DNA of 64,000 nt from Gammaproteobacteria bacterium (GTDB lineage: Bacteria > Pseudomonadota > Gammaproteobacteria > Steroidobacterales > Steroidobacteraceae): contig JANXYK010000009.1 of assembly GCA_025350055.1 (NCBI GenBank), forward strand, positions 1 to 64,000, in the 5' to 3' direction. A program made the translations under genes and the position numbers. Shown one piece after another: positions 41,220-50,735 of this stretch (the first letter of the stretch is position 1; each line of letters begins with the position of its first letter). The notes under the pieces were generated by a model. It did no database searches. It was not told where the DNA came from and saw only the letters and a list, made by a program, of their open reading frames with translations.

Positions 41220-43922
41220 ATGAAGAGAATGCTTATCAACGCGACCCAGCAGGAAGAGCTGCGGGTTGCTCTGGTTGACGGCCAGAAGCTTTACGACCTT
41301 TCGATAGAGATCCCGTCCCGGGAACAGAAGAAAGCCAACATCTACAAGGCGCGCATCTCGCGCGTCGAGCAGTCGCTGGAAGCCTGTTTCGTCGATTACG
41401 GCGCGCAGCGCCACGGTTTCCTGCCGCTCAAGGAAATCTCTAAGGAATACTTCAAAGGTTCGCCGCAGGGCGGGCGCATGAACATCCGCGAGCTGGTCAG
41501 CGAAGGCCAGGAGCTGATAGTGCAGGTCGAGAAGGAAGAGCGCGGCAACAAGGGTGCGGCGCTCACCACCTTCATCAGCCTGGCCGGGCGCTTCCTGGTG
41601 CTGATGCCCAACAGTCCGCGCGCCGGTGGGGTCTCGCGCCGCATCGAGGGCGAAGACCGCGACCAGATGCGCGAAGTCATGAACCAGCTGGTGGTACCCG
41701 ATGGCATGGGCGCTATCGTGCGCACCGCCGGTGTGGGCCGCGCGGTCGAAGAGCTGCAGTGGGACCTCGACAACCTGCGCACGCAGTGGGAAGCCATTGC
41801 GCTGGCCGGCGCCGGGCGCAATGCACCGTTCCTCGTGTACCAGGAAGGCGATGCGGTGACACGCTCGCTGCGTGACTACCTGACCGATGACATCGGCGAA
41901 GTGCTGGTCGACGACCAGGCCGCGTTCGAGAAGGCGGCGGAATACATCCAGCGATACATCCCTGGCGAGGCCCAGCGCAAGCTCAAGGCCTACACCGATG
42001 ATATTCCGCTGTTCACGCGTTACCAGATCGAGAACCAGATCGAATCGGCCTACGCGCACAAGGTGCAGCTGCCCTCGGGCGGCTCGCTGGTGATCGATTA
42101 CACCGAGGCGCTGGTGTCGATCGACATCAACTCGGCGCGTGCCACGCGTGGCAGCGACATCGAGGCGACCGCGACCAACACCAACCTGGAAGCGGCCGAC
42201 GAGATCGCGCGACAGCTCCGTATCCGCGATATCGGCGGTCTAATCGTGATCGACTTCATCGACATGGAAGACACCAAGAACCAGCGCGCGGTCGAAGACC
42301 GGCTGCGCGATGCGATGCGCATGGATCGCGCCCGCATCCAGATCGGGCGGCTCTCGCGCTTCGGTTTGCTAGAGCTTTCGCGCCAGCGGCTGCGCCCGAG
42401 CCTGGGCGAGTCGAGCCACCTGGTGTGCCCGCGTTGCACGGGCATCGGCAGCATCCGCAGCGTCGAATCTCTCGCACTGTCGATCCTGCGACTGATCGGC
42501 GAGGACGCCCGCAAGGATCGTACCTCGCGCATCGTGGTGCAGTTGCCTGTGGATGTGGCCACGTACCTGATCAACGAGAAGCGCGAAGCGCTGCGTACGG
42601 TCGAAGAGAAATCGCACATCGAAATCGTGCTGGTGCCCAATCCGCACATACAGACGCCGGAATACACCATCCGCCGCGTGCGTGAAGACGAGGCGGCGTT
42701 GCCGGAGAACAGCCAGATCAGCTATCAGATGCCGGTTGCACCGGTGGTCGCTGATCCCACGCTGGGCGGCGACAAGAAACCAGCGTCGGAACCGCCTGCG
42801 GTGGCAACCATCATGCCGACCACGGCCGTTCCGGTCGTGGTGGTGCAGGAGCGTGCGCCGGCTCCGGCAGAACCTGTGGCGACCGCTGCCGGCGGTGGCT
42901 TCGTCGGCTGGCTCAAGGGCCTGTTTGGTGGCAGCCCGGCGGGCAGCAGCGCCGCGCCTCATGCGGCGCCTGCGCCGCGCCCTGGCCGGCACGATCCGCG
43001 TCGCGACCAGCTTGAGCGCAATCGCCCGCGCCGCGGCGGGCAGGATCGCGCGCCCTACGGCGAGCGTGCGCGCCGTGAAGGCCAGCGCAATGAGCAGCAA
43101 CGCGACGGTCGTTCGGGCGAAGGACGCTCGCGCGATGGCCGCTCACGCGATGATTCGAGCCGCGGTCCGCGGCGGCCTGACGGTCCGCGCCAGGATGGCC
43201 CACGTGCTGAGGGTGGCCGCAATGAGGGCGCCCGGCCCGAAAGCCAGCGCAACGATGGGCCACGCAATGATGCGCCCCGCGGCGACGCGCCATGCGGCAA
43301 CGAAGCGCCCCAGAATCGCATGGGCGCTGGCAACGAGCCGCGCGGCGGCGAAGGCAACGCGATGGAAGGCGGCGAGCGCGCTGAGCGCAGCGGCCGCGGT
43401 GGCAGGTCACGTCGCGGTGGCCGACGTCGCCGCGGTGGTGGCGGAGGCAATCGCGAAGGCGCCGAGCACGGCAACCCGTCCATGGGCCAGAACGGCGGCC
43501 AGAATGTTGACCCGGGCAATGAGCAGCAAGCTGGCGGCAACGATTTCCCGGCGCAGGCCGGGGGCGCGCAGGCTGGCGGCACGCAGGGCTCACAACAGGG
43601 TTCTTTCCAGGGCTTTGGTGGCAATGGCGAGGGCAACTACGGCGGTGGCAATGGCGGCGATGCCGGGCGTGAAACGAGCTCCGGTGGGCAAGCCACTGGC
43701 TCGTCAGCCCACGAGCAGCCGAGCGCGCCACAATCAATGAGCTGGACTACGCCGGTGAGTGCACCGGAACCGGCCGTGGCGCCCGCTGCGGCACCAGCGC
43801 CGGCGCCGATGGCTGCGCCGGCACCAGCGCCGGTCGCAGCACCGCCGCCACCAGCGGCGCAGCAGGTGGTGTGGAGTTCGAGCTCGGACAGCCACCACTC
43901 AGGCCCGCGGCGCGACGAATAG
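41220..43922 (+). CDS. rne: Ribonuclease E
   Basis: 900 residues. The N-terminal half (1 to about 500) is the catalytic core: S1 domain ([20 protein letters not shown]), RNase H and 5' sensor regions, DNase I-like site with [20 protein letters not shown] and [20 protein letters not shown], and the zinc link CPRCTG. The C-terminal 370 residues are disordered, rich in Arg, Gly, Asn and Pro (blocks of [10 protein letters not shown] and many DGPR/NDGPR repeats), a scaffold for RNA and degradosome partners. An amphipathic membrane anchor may lie at [13 protein letters not shown], near residues 559-571. It starts mRNA decay and matures rRNA and tRNA. Confidence 0.98.
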   Translation: MKRMLINATQQEELRVALVDGQKLYDLSIEIPSREQKKANIYKARISRVEQSLEACFVDYGAQRHGFLPLKEISKEYFKGSPQGGRMNIRELVSEGQELIVQVEKEERGNKGAALTTFISLAGRFLVLMPNSPRAGGVSRRIEGEDRDQMREVMNQLVVPDGMGAIVRTAGVGRAVEELQWDLDNLRTQWEAIALAGAGRNAPFLVYQEGDAVTRSLRDYLTDDIGEVLVDDQAAFEKAAEYIQRYIPGEAQRKLKAYTDDIPLFTRYQIENQIESAYAHKVQLPSGGSLVIDYTEALVSIDINSARATRGSDIEATATNTNLEAADEIARQLRIRDIGGLIVIDFIDMEDTKNQRAVEDRLRDAMRMDRARIQIGRLSRFGLLELSRQRLRPSLGESSHLVCPRCTGIGSIRSVESLALSILRLIGEDARKDRTSRIVVQLPVDVATYLINEKREALRTVEEKSHIEIVLVPNPHIQTPEYTIRRVREDEAALPENSQISYQMPVAPVVADPTLGGDKKPASEPPAVATIMPTTAVPVVVVQERAPAPAEPVATAAGGGFVGWLKGLFGGSPAGSSAAPHAAPAPRPGRHDPRRDQLERNRPRRGGQDRAPYGERARREGQRNEQQRDGRSGEGRSRDGRSRDDSSRGPRRPDGPRQDGPRAEGGRNEGARPESQRNDGPRNDAPRGDAPCGNEAPQNRMGAGNEPRGGEGNAMEGGERAERSGRGGRSRRGGRRRRGGGGGNREGAEHGNPSMGQNGGQNVDPGNEQQAGGNDFPAQAGGAQAGGTQGSQQGSFQGFGGNGEGNYGGGNGGDAGRETSSGGQATGSSAHEQPSAPQSMSWTTPVSAPEPAVAPAAAPAPAPMAAPAPAPVAAPPPPAAQQVVWSSSSDSHHSGPRRDE

Positions 43923-43974
43923 CCACGGCTGGCACTGCTGGCTGCGGTGCCTCGGCGCCCCGACGCAGAAATCA

Positions 43975-44009
43975 CGGGCAGGCGATTGAAATCGCCTGCC
44001 CGTTTTTTT
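43975..44009 (+). terminator. Rho-independent terminator after rne
   Basis: A 12-bp stem, CGGGCAGGCGAT and ATCGCCTGCCCG, loop TGAA, then seven T. It ends just before the convergent carbonic anhydrase gene and, on the minus strand, could still form a hairpin but without a T-run of its own. Confidence 0.95.
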
Positions 44010-44011
44010 GC

Positions 44012-44536
44012 TCAGGAGATCTGCTGCAACTGCTGTTTGAACAGCGCGCCGCGCTCGGCGTAGTGCTGCGCGGATGCCCACAGCTGCGCCACTTCCTCAT
44101 CGCTGAGCTGTCGCACGAGCTTTGCGGGCGAGCCCAGGATCAATGAGCGATCGGGGAACTGCTTGCGCTCGGTCACCACGGCACCCGCAGCGACCAGGCA
44201 GCTGCGGCCGATCACCGCATGATTGAGCAGTACCGCCTGGATGCCGATCAGCGAGCCCTCGCCCACCGTGCAGCCATGCAGCATCGCCTGGTGACCAATG
44301 GTGACGCGCGGAGCCACATTCAGCGGCGCACCCATGTCGGTGTGCATCACCACGTTTTCCTGCACATTGCTGTACGCGCCGATGCGGATCGGTTCGTTGT
44401 CGCCGCGCAGCGTGGCGCCGAACCACACGCTGGCGTGTTCGCCGAGCGTCACACTGCCGATCAGGTGCGCGCCAGGGGCCACGTAGGCGCTGGCGTCGAT
44501 CTCGGGCGTGCGTTCGGCCAGTCGGTAGATCGGCAT
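44012..44536 (-). CDS. Gamma-class carbonic anhydrase family protein
   Basis: 174 residues of left-handed beta-helix hexapeptide repeats. Zinc-binding His candidates lie in ENVVMHTDMG and VTIGHQAMLHGC; SVWFGATLRGDNEPIRIGAY is the family's conserved strand. The start MPIYRLAERTP follows a GGGAGA ribosome site; the open frame continues far upstream but only inside kdsB. Enzymatic carbonic anhydrase activity is not certain, because many YrdA/PaaY-like relatives lack it. It follows kdsB by 35 bases. Confidence 0.93.
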   Translation of the reverse strand: MPIYRLAERTPEIDASAYVAPGAHLIGSVTLGEHASVWFGATLRGDNEPIRIGAYSNVQENVVMHTDMGAPLNVAPRVTIGHQAMLHGCTVGEGSLIGIQAVLLNHAVIGRSCLVAAGAVVTERKQFPDRSLILGSPAKLVRQLSDEEVAQLWASAQHYAERGALFKQQLQQIS

Positions 44537-44571
44537 TTGAGTCTCCCTGAATGCGCGCTGTGGCCCGGCGC

Positions 44572-45306
44572 TCAGCGCAGCAGTGCGCCCACGCGCTCGA
44601 GATCGGCCGCGGTATTCACGTCTGGTCCGGGCGGCACCTCGCAATCGGCGACGCGGATATCGAAGCCATTTTCCAGCGCGCGCAGCTGTTCGAGCTTTTC
44701 GGCCTGTTCCAGGGGCGAAGGTGGCAGCGCGGCGAGGGCCTTGAGTGCGCCGACACGAAGGGCGTACAGGCCGACGTGGCGCCGCGCGCCGCGCCAAGCC
44801 TCGGCGGCCATCGCATCGCGCTGACAGGGAATGGCCGCGCGAGTGAAATACAGCGCACGCTGCGCGCTGCCGGCCACGACCTTGACCGCATTGGGATCCT
44901 GGAATTCCGCCAGCGATTCGATCGGTGTCGAGAGCGTCGCGATCGCGGCGGCCGCATGGCGCTCGAGCAGCCCCGCCACCTGGCGGATCAACTGCGGCGG
45001 CAGCAGCGGCTCATCGCCTTGTGCATTGACGACAATCTGCTGGTCGGGCCAGGCGCGCGTACGTGCCACCTCGGCAATGCGATCGGTGCCGGAGGCATGC
45101 GCGGAGTCGGTCATCGCCACTTCGGCGCCGAAGCCGCGCGCTGCGCTCGCGATGCGCTCATCGTCGGTGGCGATCAGCACATCACCGCCCGCGGCGCGGG
45201 CGCGCTCGTAGACCCATTGCAGCATCGGCTTGCCGGCGATGACCAGCAACGCCTTGCCTGGCAGGCGCGTCGAGGCGTAGCGGGCCGGGATGACGATCCT
45301 AAACAA
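44572..45306 (-). CDS. kdsB: 3-deoxy-manno-octulosonate cytidylyltransferase
   Basis: 244 residues. It makes CMP-Kdo for the LPS core. N-terminal IVIPARYASTRLPGKALLVI with the nucleotide-binding Arg/Lys, then ATDDERIASAARGFGAEVAM and VVNAQGDEPLLPPQLI. The start is a TTG at 45306 one base after the Trm112 stop; no ATG is available before the first strand, so the TTG is the only sensible choice. It belongs to the msbA-lpxK-kdsB envelope operon. Confidence 0.95.
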   Translation of the reverse strand: MFRIVIPARYASTRLPGKALLVIAGKPMLQWVYERARAAGGDVLIATDDERIASAARGFGAEVAMTDSAHASGTDRIAEVARTRAWPDQQIVVNAQGDEPLLPPQLIRQVAGLLERHAAAAIATLSTPIESLAEFQDPNAVKVVAGSAQRALYFTRAAIPCQRDAMAAEAWRGARRHVGLYALRVGALKALAALPPSPLEQAEKLEQLRALENGFDIRVADCEVPPGPDVNTAADLERVGALLR

Positions 45307-45307
45307 T

Positions 45308-45502
45308 TCAGCGCTCGAGCAGCGGATCGCCGGCCTCGAGCACGCGGGCCGCTTCGACCACGAAGTTCGGTACGCCATCGCGCAGCGGGAAGCCAAGCCG
45401 GTCGGCGCGGCAGACCAGCAATTTTCCTTGCGCATCCGACGCCAGGCGCAGCGGTCCCTTGCACACCGGGCAGGCGAGGATGTCGAGCAGGCGTGCGTCC
45501 AT
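45308..45502 (-). CDS. Trm112/YcaR-like protein, possible internal start within lpxK
   Basis: 64 residues if translation starts at the ATG at 45502, behind AGGGAG about 9 bases upstream. The sequence MDARLLDILACPVCKGPLRL with one CxxC, then LVCRADRLGFPLRDGVPNFV, is a full YcaR-type protein (about 60 residues in E. coli). It is in frame with lpxK and not separated by a stop. Whether it is made alone, as the fusion, or both cannot be told from sequence. Confidence 0.6.
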   Translation of the reverse strand: MDARLLDILACPVCKGPLRLASDAQGKLLVCRADRLGFPLRDGVPNFVVEAARVLEAGDPLLER

Positions 45503-46498
45503 CAGGATTCTCCCTAGCAACGAAATGGCATCGGCGGCGGCAAAGTGCGCGTCCACAGGCAGAAACCAGACTTTCGCCGCCGCGTCTCGGGGGCATTTTA
45601 CCGCATCCTTCTCGGTCATCAGCACTGGCAGGCCGTCTTCGGGCTGCAGCTGCGTGCGCGAGATCGCCTGATGGTCGGGCAGCGGGTGCTCGATCACCGT
45701 AAGTCCCGCGGCGCGCAGGGTTGCGAAGAAGCGCCCGGGATTGCCGATGCCGGCGTAGGCATGCACGCGGCGGCCGCGCCAACGGGCGAGCGTCTCTGGG
45801 GGGGCCTGCCCACCCAGTGGCACCAGCACATCGCCAGCGAAGCTCATGCGCAAAGCGCCCTGACGCAGGAAAGCGCCCTCTCCCGTGAGCACCACCGCCG
45901 CCACACTTTCGAGCCGGGTGGCACGCTCGCGCAACGGTCCGGCTGGCAGCAAGGCGCCATTGCCCAGGCCGCGCGCCGCATCGATCAGCGCGAGGTCCAC
46001 GGCGCGCGCGAGCCGCAGGTGCTGCAGGCCGTCATCCGCGATCAGCAGTTGCGCGCCATCGGCCACGGCGGCGCGGCCAGCGGCCACGCGATCGCGACTC
46101 ACATAGACTGGCACCTGCGCGCGCCGCCAGATCAGCAGCGCTTCATCACCGACATCGGCCGCGGTGCACAGTGAGTCGACCCGCAGTACATCGTGCTGGT
46201 AGTGGCCGGCACCGGCCGGCGCGCTGCGTCCATAGCCGCGTGTGATCACGGCGACGCGCAAACCAAACGTGCCCAGCGCCTGCGCGAGCCAGATCACCAG
46301 CGGCGTCTTGCCCGTGCCACCCACCGTGAGGTTGCCGACCACCACCACCGGGCAACCCACATCGAGGGCGCGGCACCAGCCACGCGCGTAGCAGCGCTGG
46401 TGGATGCGGACCGCGAGGCTGTAGAGCGCCGTGAGCGCGCGCAGCCACCATGGAGCAGGCGAGCCGCCGTACCAGACCTTTTGCAGCCAGTCGTGCAT
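45308..46498 (-). CDS. lpxK: Tetraacyldisaccharide 4'-kinase fused to a Trm112/YcaR domain
   Basis: 396 residues. Residues 1-332 are a complete LpxK: membrane helix region (PWWLRALTALYSLAVRIHQR), Walker A VGGTGKTPLVIWLAQ, then LLIADDGLQHLRLARAVDLA and MTEKDAVKCP. It phosphorylates lipid A at the 4' position. No stop follows; the frame runs directly into MDARLLDILACPVCKGPLRL, a complete Trm112-like zinc module normally encoded separately. An AGGGAG ribosome site precedes the inner ATG (45502), so free Trm112-like protein may also be made. msbA lies 21 bases upstream. Confidence 0.93.
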   Translation of the reverse strand: MHDWLQKVWYGGSPAPWWLRALTALYSLAVRIHQRCYARGWCRALDVGCPVVVVGNLTVGGTGKTPLVIWLAQALGTFGLRVAVITRGYGRSAPAGAGHYQHDVLRVDSLCTAADVGDEALLIWRRAQVPVYVSRDRVAAGRAAVADGAQLLIADDGLQHLRLARAVDLALIDAARGLGNGALLPAGPLRERATRLESVAAVVLTGEGAFLRQGALRMSFAGDVLVPLGGQAPPETLARWRGRRVHAYAGIGNPGRFFATLRAAGLTVIEHPLPDHQAISRTQLQPEDGLPVLMTEKDAVKCPRDAAAKVWFLPVDAHFAAADAISLLGRILMDARLLDILACPVCKGPLRLASDAQGKLLVCRADRLGFPLRDGVPNFVVEAARVLEAGDPLLER

Positions 46499-46519
46499 GG
46501 CGGCGCCGGCCCTGGATTC

Positions 46520-48268
46520 CTAGACCTTGAATTGCAGCTGATGCAGTTGCGCGTAGATACCGGCGCGCGCGAGCAGCTCGGCATGCGTGCCGGTCTCGAC
46601 GATCGCGCCATCCTGCATCACCACGATCAGGTCGGCATGCTCGATGGTCGAGAGCCGGTGCGCGATCACGAAGGTGGTGCGGTTCTTTACCAGCTGCTCG
46701 AGCGCGGACTGGATGTGGCGTTCGGCCGCAGTATCGAGCGATGAGGTCGCCTCGTCCAGGATCAGGATCGGCGAATTGCGCAGCAGCGCGCGGGCGATCG
46801 CCACGCGCTGGCGTTGGCCACCGGAGAGGCCCGTGCCACGATCGCCCACCATAGTCGCGAGCCCCAGCGGAAACTCGTTCACGAACTCATCGACGTGCGC
46901 GGCGCGCACTGCCGCATCGATCGCCGCGGCATCGGCGTGTTCGGCGCCGAAGACGATGTTGTTGCCGATGGTGTCGTTGAAGATGACCACTTCCTGGCTG
47001 ACCAGACTCAGCTGCGAGCGCAGGTCGGCCAGCGCATATTCGCGCAGGTCCACGCCGTCGAGCAGCACTGCACCGCTGCTCGGGTCATAGAAGCGCGGCA
47101 ACAGCGAAACCAGCGTGGTCTTGCCGCTGCCGGAGCGGCCCACAATGGCCACGGTGGTGCCCGCTGCGATATCGAGGTTGATGTCGTGCAGCACCTGACC
47201 CTTGTCGTGATCGTAGGTGAAGTTGACGTTGCGGAAGTTCACCGCGCCGCGCGCGTGTTGTATGCGGCGCGTGCCGCCGGCCGGTTCGGTGGGCGCATCG
47301 AGCACTTCGAACACACTGGCGCCGGCTGCAATGCTCTGCTGCAGCGGGCCGCTGACGCTCACCAGCCGCCGCAGCGGCTCGGGTATCAGCAGCAGCGCGG
47401 TGAGGAAGCCCAGGAAATCGCCCCCCTGCATCACACCGCTCGCCACCTGGCGATTGGCCACGTACAGCACCGCGGCCAGACCCAGCGCCGCGATCAGCTG
47501 CACGATCGGATTGCTGCTCGAGCGCGCCGAAATCAGCCGCATGTTGGTGTGGCGATTGAGCTCGTTGGCAGCGCCGAAGGACTTCTGAAGGTGCTGCTGG
47601 GCGTTGAAAACCTTGACGACGCGATGCGCCTCGATGGCTTCCTTGGCAACGCGCGTGACATCGCCCATCGAGTTCTGGATGCGGGTGCTGTAGCGACGAA
47701 AACGCCGGTTCACGCTCTGCACCAGCAGACCGATCACCATCGCGACCGGAATCACGAAGGCCGCGAGCTTCCAGTTGAGATAGAACAGGTAGAACACACC
47801 GCCAGCAATGGCCAGTGAGTCGCGGATCAGCACGGTGGCGGAATTGGTGGCCGCGTCCGCCACGAGTTCCGCGTTGTAAGTGAGGCGCGAGAGCATCGGG
47901 CCTGCAGACTCGCGCTCGTACCAGGCGGTCGGCAGGCGCAGGTAGTGCGCGAACAGATCGGCGCGGATCGCCTTGATCATCTGCCGCCCTACCCAGCCTG
48001 GAAAATAATTGGCCAGGTAGTCACCGATGCCGCGCAGCAGGAACAGTGCAATCACGCCGGCTGGCACGTACTGCAGCACCTGCATGTTCTGCGCGACGAA
48101 GGCCGCGTTCAGGAATTTCTTCACGAACCAGGCGGTGATCGGTGTCACCGCGGCATACATCATCATGCCCAAAACGCCGATGGCGAACATGCCGGCGTGG
48201 GGCCGCGCGTAGTGCAACAGCCGGCGATAGACCGCGCCGGCACTCACGGGCTGCTCGCCCGCGCTCAA
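46520..48268 (-). CDS. msbA: Lipid A export ATP-binding/permease MsbA
   Basis: 582 residues, family length. Six membrane helices (about 20-310) precede the ABC domain: Walker A GRSGSGKTTLVSLLPRFYDP, signature LSGGQRQRVAIARALL, Walker B ILILDEATSSLD, and the His switch in VIAHRLSTIEHAD. It flips core-lipid A across the inner membrane. It starts at TTG overlapping the exbD stop (TTGA); a GTG seven codons in is an alternative. Confidence 0.97.
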   Translation of the reverse strand: MSAGEQPVSAGAVYRRLLHYARPHAGMFAIGVLGMMMYAAVTPITAWFVKKFLNAAFVAQNMQVLQYVPAGVIALFLLRGIGDYLANYFPGWVGRQMIKAIRADLFAHYLRLPTAWYERESAGPMLSRLTYNAELVADAATNSATVLIRDSLAIAGGVFYLFYLNWKLAAFVIPVAMVIGLLVQSVNRRFRRYSTRIQNSMGDVTRVAKEAIEAHRVVKVFNAQQHLQKSFGAANELNRHTNMRLISARSSSNPIVQLIAALGLAAVLYVANRQVASGVMQGGDFLGFLTALLLIPEPLRRLVSVSGPLQQSIAAGASVFEVLDAPTEPAGGTRRIQHARGAVNFRNVNFTYDHDKGQVLHDINLDIAAGTTVAIVGRSGSGKTTLVSLLPRFYDPSSGAVLLDGVDLREYALADLRSQLSLVSQEVVIFNDTIGNNIVFGAEHADAAAIDAAVRAAHVDEFVNEFPLGLATMVGDRGTGLSGGQRQRVAIARALLRNSPILILDEATSSLDTAAERHIQSALEQLVKNRTTFVIAHRLSTIEHADLIVVMQDGAIVETGTHAELLARAGIYAQLHQLQFKV

Positions 48269-48696
48269 GGCGTGCTCGCCCCTGGCTCGTTGGTGGTCAC
48301 GAAATTCAGCTGCGCGAAGCCGAGCTGCCCGAGCACGTCCATCGCCGTGACCACGGCCTGGTGCGTGGCGCGGCCATCGGCGCGCAGGCTCACCGGCTGG
48401 TTGCGCTCGGCGGGCGCCACTTTCTCGATCGCGGTGCGCAGCGTGGCGGCGCTGGTGTTGACCAGCTCGCGGTTGTTGACCAGGTAACTGCCAGTGGCGG
48501 TGACCGAGACCACCAGCGCCGGCGTCAGGGCGCGCTCGATCGGCACCGAGCTGGCCTGCGGCAGGCGTATGCGCAACCGCCCTTCGCCCACGAAATTCGA
48601 CGAGAGCATGAAGAAGATCACCAGCATCAGCACCACGTCAATCAGCGAGACCATGTTGATCTCGGGCTCTTCGTGGCGACGCGGCTTGAGGTTCAT
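48265..48696 (-). CDS. exbD: Biopolymer transport protein ExbD
   Basis: 143 residues from the ATG at 48696 (MNLKPRRHEEPEINMVSLID). A single helix with the essential Asp in NMVSLIDVVLMLVIFFMLSS, then a periplasmic domain. With ExbB it couples the proton gradient to TonB-type or other envelope work. The start overlaps the exbB stop by ATGA. Location upstream of msbA is common in Xanthomonadales-like genomes. Confidence 0.95.
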   Translation of the reverse strand: MNLKPRRHEEPEINMVSLIDVVLMLVIFFMLSSNFVGEGRLRIRLPQASSVPIERALTPALVVSVTATGSYLVNNRELVNTSAATLRTAIEKVAPAERNQPVSLRADGRATHQAVVTAMDVLGQLGFAQLNFVTTNEPGASTP

Positions 48697-49331
48697 GCCT
48701 TGGCTGCCGCCGGCGCGATGCGCGCCGATTCCAGCGCATCGGCCAGCTGGATGGCGTCCTTCTCCATCTCGATCACGATGCGGTCGATGCGGCCGCGCAG
48801 ATAGCGGTAGGCGATCAGTGCCGGGATCGCCACGCACAGGCCGGCCGCCGTGGTGACCAGCGCCTGCGCGATGCCGCCCGAGAGCATGCGCGGATCGCCC
48901 ATGCCGCCCGCGTTGATCGCGTTGATCGCGTTGAAGGCCTTGATGATGCCGCCAACCGTGCCCAGCAACCCGAGGAGCGGTGACACGCCGGCAATGGTGC
49001 CCAGCGTATTGAGGAAGCGCTCGAGCTCATGCACCACATGGCGGCCCGTGTCTTCGAGCCGCTCCATCAGGGCATCGCGCGAGCGATGACGGTTGGCCAG
49101 GCCCGAGGCCAGCACCTTGCCGAGCGGCGAGTTCTGCTCGAGCGCCTCGATCACCTTGTCGTTGACCTGGTTCGCCTCGACCAGTTGCCACACGCGCTTG
49201 GTGAGATCGGGCGGCAACACGCGCCGATCCTGCAAGGTCCACAGTCGTTCCAGAATGATGGCCGCAGCGACTACCGAGAACAGGATGATGGGCCCCATCA
49301 TCCAGCCGCCGGCACGAACGATTTCCCACAT
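48693..49331 (-). CDS. exbB: MotA/TolQ/ExbB proton channel protein
   Basis: 212 residues from the ATG at 49331 (MWEIVRAGGWMMGPIILFSV). Three membrane helices: MMGPIILFSVVAAAIILERL, then TIAGVSPLLGLLGTVGGIIK and ALVTTAAGLCVAIPALIAYR, the last two lining the proton path. Open frame upstream of 49331 is only the decayed comEC region in another frame. Confidence 0.96.
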   Translation of the reverse strand: MWEIVRAGGWMMGPIILFSVVAAAIILERLWTLQDRRVLPPDLTKRVWQLVEANQVNDKVIEALEQNSPLGKVLASGLANRHRSRDALMERLEDTGRHVVHELERFLNTLGTIAGVSPLLGLLGTVGGIIKAFNAINAINAGGMGDPRMLSGGIAQALVTTAAGLCVAIPALIAYRYLRGRIDRIVIEMEKDAIQLADALESARIAPAAAKA

Positions 49332-49389
49332 CGGCTCGCGAACTCCTGGTGACTCGAAGCGCCCATGATACTTGAGGGCGCACGGGCGA

Positions 49390-50076
49390 TTAAGGCTTTT
49401 GCCATTGTGCGAGGTAGATACGCCCATCACGCCGGAATGACAGCCAGAAGCCGGCCGCGAGCGGCGCCAGCGGATCGAGGCACAGCACGCCGACGAGCCC
49501 TGCGGACAGTGTCTGCGCCGGCACCGGCCAGCCCGAAGCAGGCGGCGCGGCTCGCGCGCGGCCAGCGCGCCTGCAGGAAGCGCGCGCGTCGCCACAGCGC
49601 CGACATTGCCGCGCTGGTCAGCACGCAGAACAGCGTGACGTGCAAACCCGAGATGGCCACCAGGTGCGTGATGCCATCGGCATTGAACACGCGCCACTGC
49701 TCGCTCGACACACGCTGGGTATCGCCGATCGCCAGTGCGATGATCAGCGCCGCCGCATCGCGCTCATCAACCACGGCGGCAACGCGCGTGGCGATGCGCT
49801 CGCGCCAGTAAGAGCATCCGACTCGAGCCGCGCGCTGAAATACAGCTCATCGCCACGCCGCAATGGCGGATCGACAATCGTGACATTGCACACCAGTCGC
49901 TCATCGAAATCAGCCGGGAGGCGCAGCGGCTCGTAGACCCGCACCTGCCAGCACACCCTCAGGAAGCCGATGAGCAGCGCGCCGCAAGCACGGATCGTCG
50001 GCAGGCCAACGCTTGCGTGCATCCCGAGGCCCGCCAAGGCTCCGCTAAGCAGCCCGAAGGCGTGCAGCGGTCTCAT
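49390..50076 (-). pseudogene. comEC: comEC remnant (DNA-uptake channel, decayed)
   Basis: Three pieces of ComEC/Rec2 survive in order but in different frames. Piece one (50076 to about 49825) is the N-terminal DUF4131-like region (MRPLHAFGLLSGALAGLGMH, YEPLRLPADFDERL). Piece two (about 49810-49525) starts YWRERIATRVAAVVDERDAA and has the competence signature ITHLVAISGLHV. Piece three (about 49518-49390) reads VGVLCLDPLAPLAAGFWLSF, then stops. About 100 residues between pieces one and two, the stretch between two and three, and the C-terminal metallo-beta-lactamase-like domain are missing. An intact ComEC has about 750 residues. The position, beside exbB-exbD-msbA-lpxK, is the normal comEC locus. 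Confidence 0.88.
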
Positions 50077-50169
50077 GGCAGGCAAGCAGCGCGTGCGTTA
50101 CATGACAACGCCGTCACGAAACCGGCTGACACCGTGCAGCAGGGCGCGCCGGGCGCTAAAGTGACGCTC

Positions 50170-50703
50170 ATGCCGCGCCGCCTGGTCAAATACCTGTCGC
50201 GCTGGGTCGAGACCCGGCGCGATCGCTGGTACCTGCGTATTTTTGGCGAGCGGCTGATGCACCACCAGTTGTGGTCGCTGAACCGCCACTCGATCACGGC
50301 CGGTTTCGGTGCGGGCGTCGCGATCGCCTTCATTCCGCTGCCGGTGCACACGATCGTCGCGGTGCTGGTGGCGCTGTACTGGCGGCTGAACCTGCCGGTG
50401 ACGCTGGCGAGCACCTGGGTGGTGAATCCGTTCACGGCGTTTCCGATCTACTACGGTGCGTATCGGCTGGGCGCGCTGCTGTTGCACCACCCTACCCGCT
50501 ACTTCGCCTTCAGCCTGAGCTGGCGCTGGCTGGAACACGGCCTGGGACCACGCTGGAAGCCCTTTCTGCTCGGCTGCCTGGTCAGCGCCATCATCTGCGG
50601 CCTGCTCGGCCGCTGGGGACTGGAGTTCGGCTGGCGATGGGTAGTGCGGCGCAAGTATCGACGCCGCTGCGAACTGCGGGCAAACGCAGTAATTCGCGGA
50701 TAG
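50170..50703 (+). CDS. DUF2062 domain-containing membrane protein
   Basis: 177 residues from the ATG at 50170 (MPRRLVKYLSRWVETRRDRW). Three hydrophobic segments (ITAGFGAGVAIAFIPLPVHT, IVAVLVALYWRLNLPVTLAS, and the C-terminal FLLGCLVSAIICGLLGRWG). DUF2062 signatures are AFIPLPVHTIVA and NPFTAFPIYYGAYRLG. Function unknown; the gene is regularly found near lolCDE and comEC in this group of bacteria. Divergent from the comEC remnant and convergent with lolD. Confidence 0.92.
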   Translation: MPRRLVKYLSRWVETRRDRWYLRIFGERLMHHQLWSLNRHSITAGFGAGVAIAFIPLPVHTIVAVLVALYWRLNLPVTLASTWVVNPFTAFPIYYGAYRLGALLLHHPTRYFAFSLSWRWLEHGLGPRWKPFLLGCLVSAIICGLLGRWGLEFGWRWVVRRKYRRRCELRANAVIRG

Positions 50704-50735
50704 GCGCACAAAGGCCGCGCGCCCGATTCAGTAGC

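Noticed and set aside
42960-43700. Repetitive Arg/Gly/Asn-rich region of rne as a separate repeat element
   Set aside because: It is the disordered C-terminal scaffold typical of RNase E, in frame with the catalytic half.
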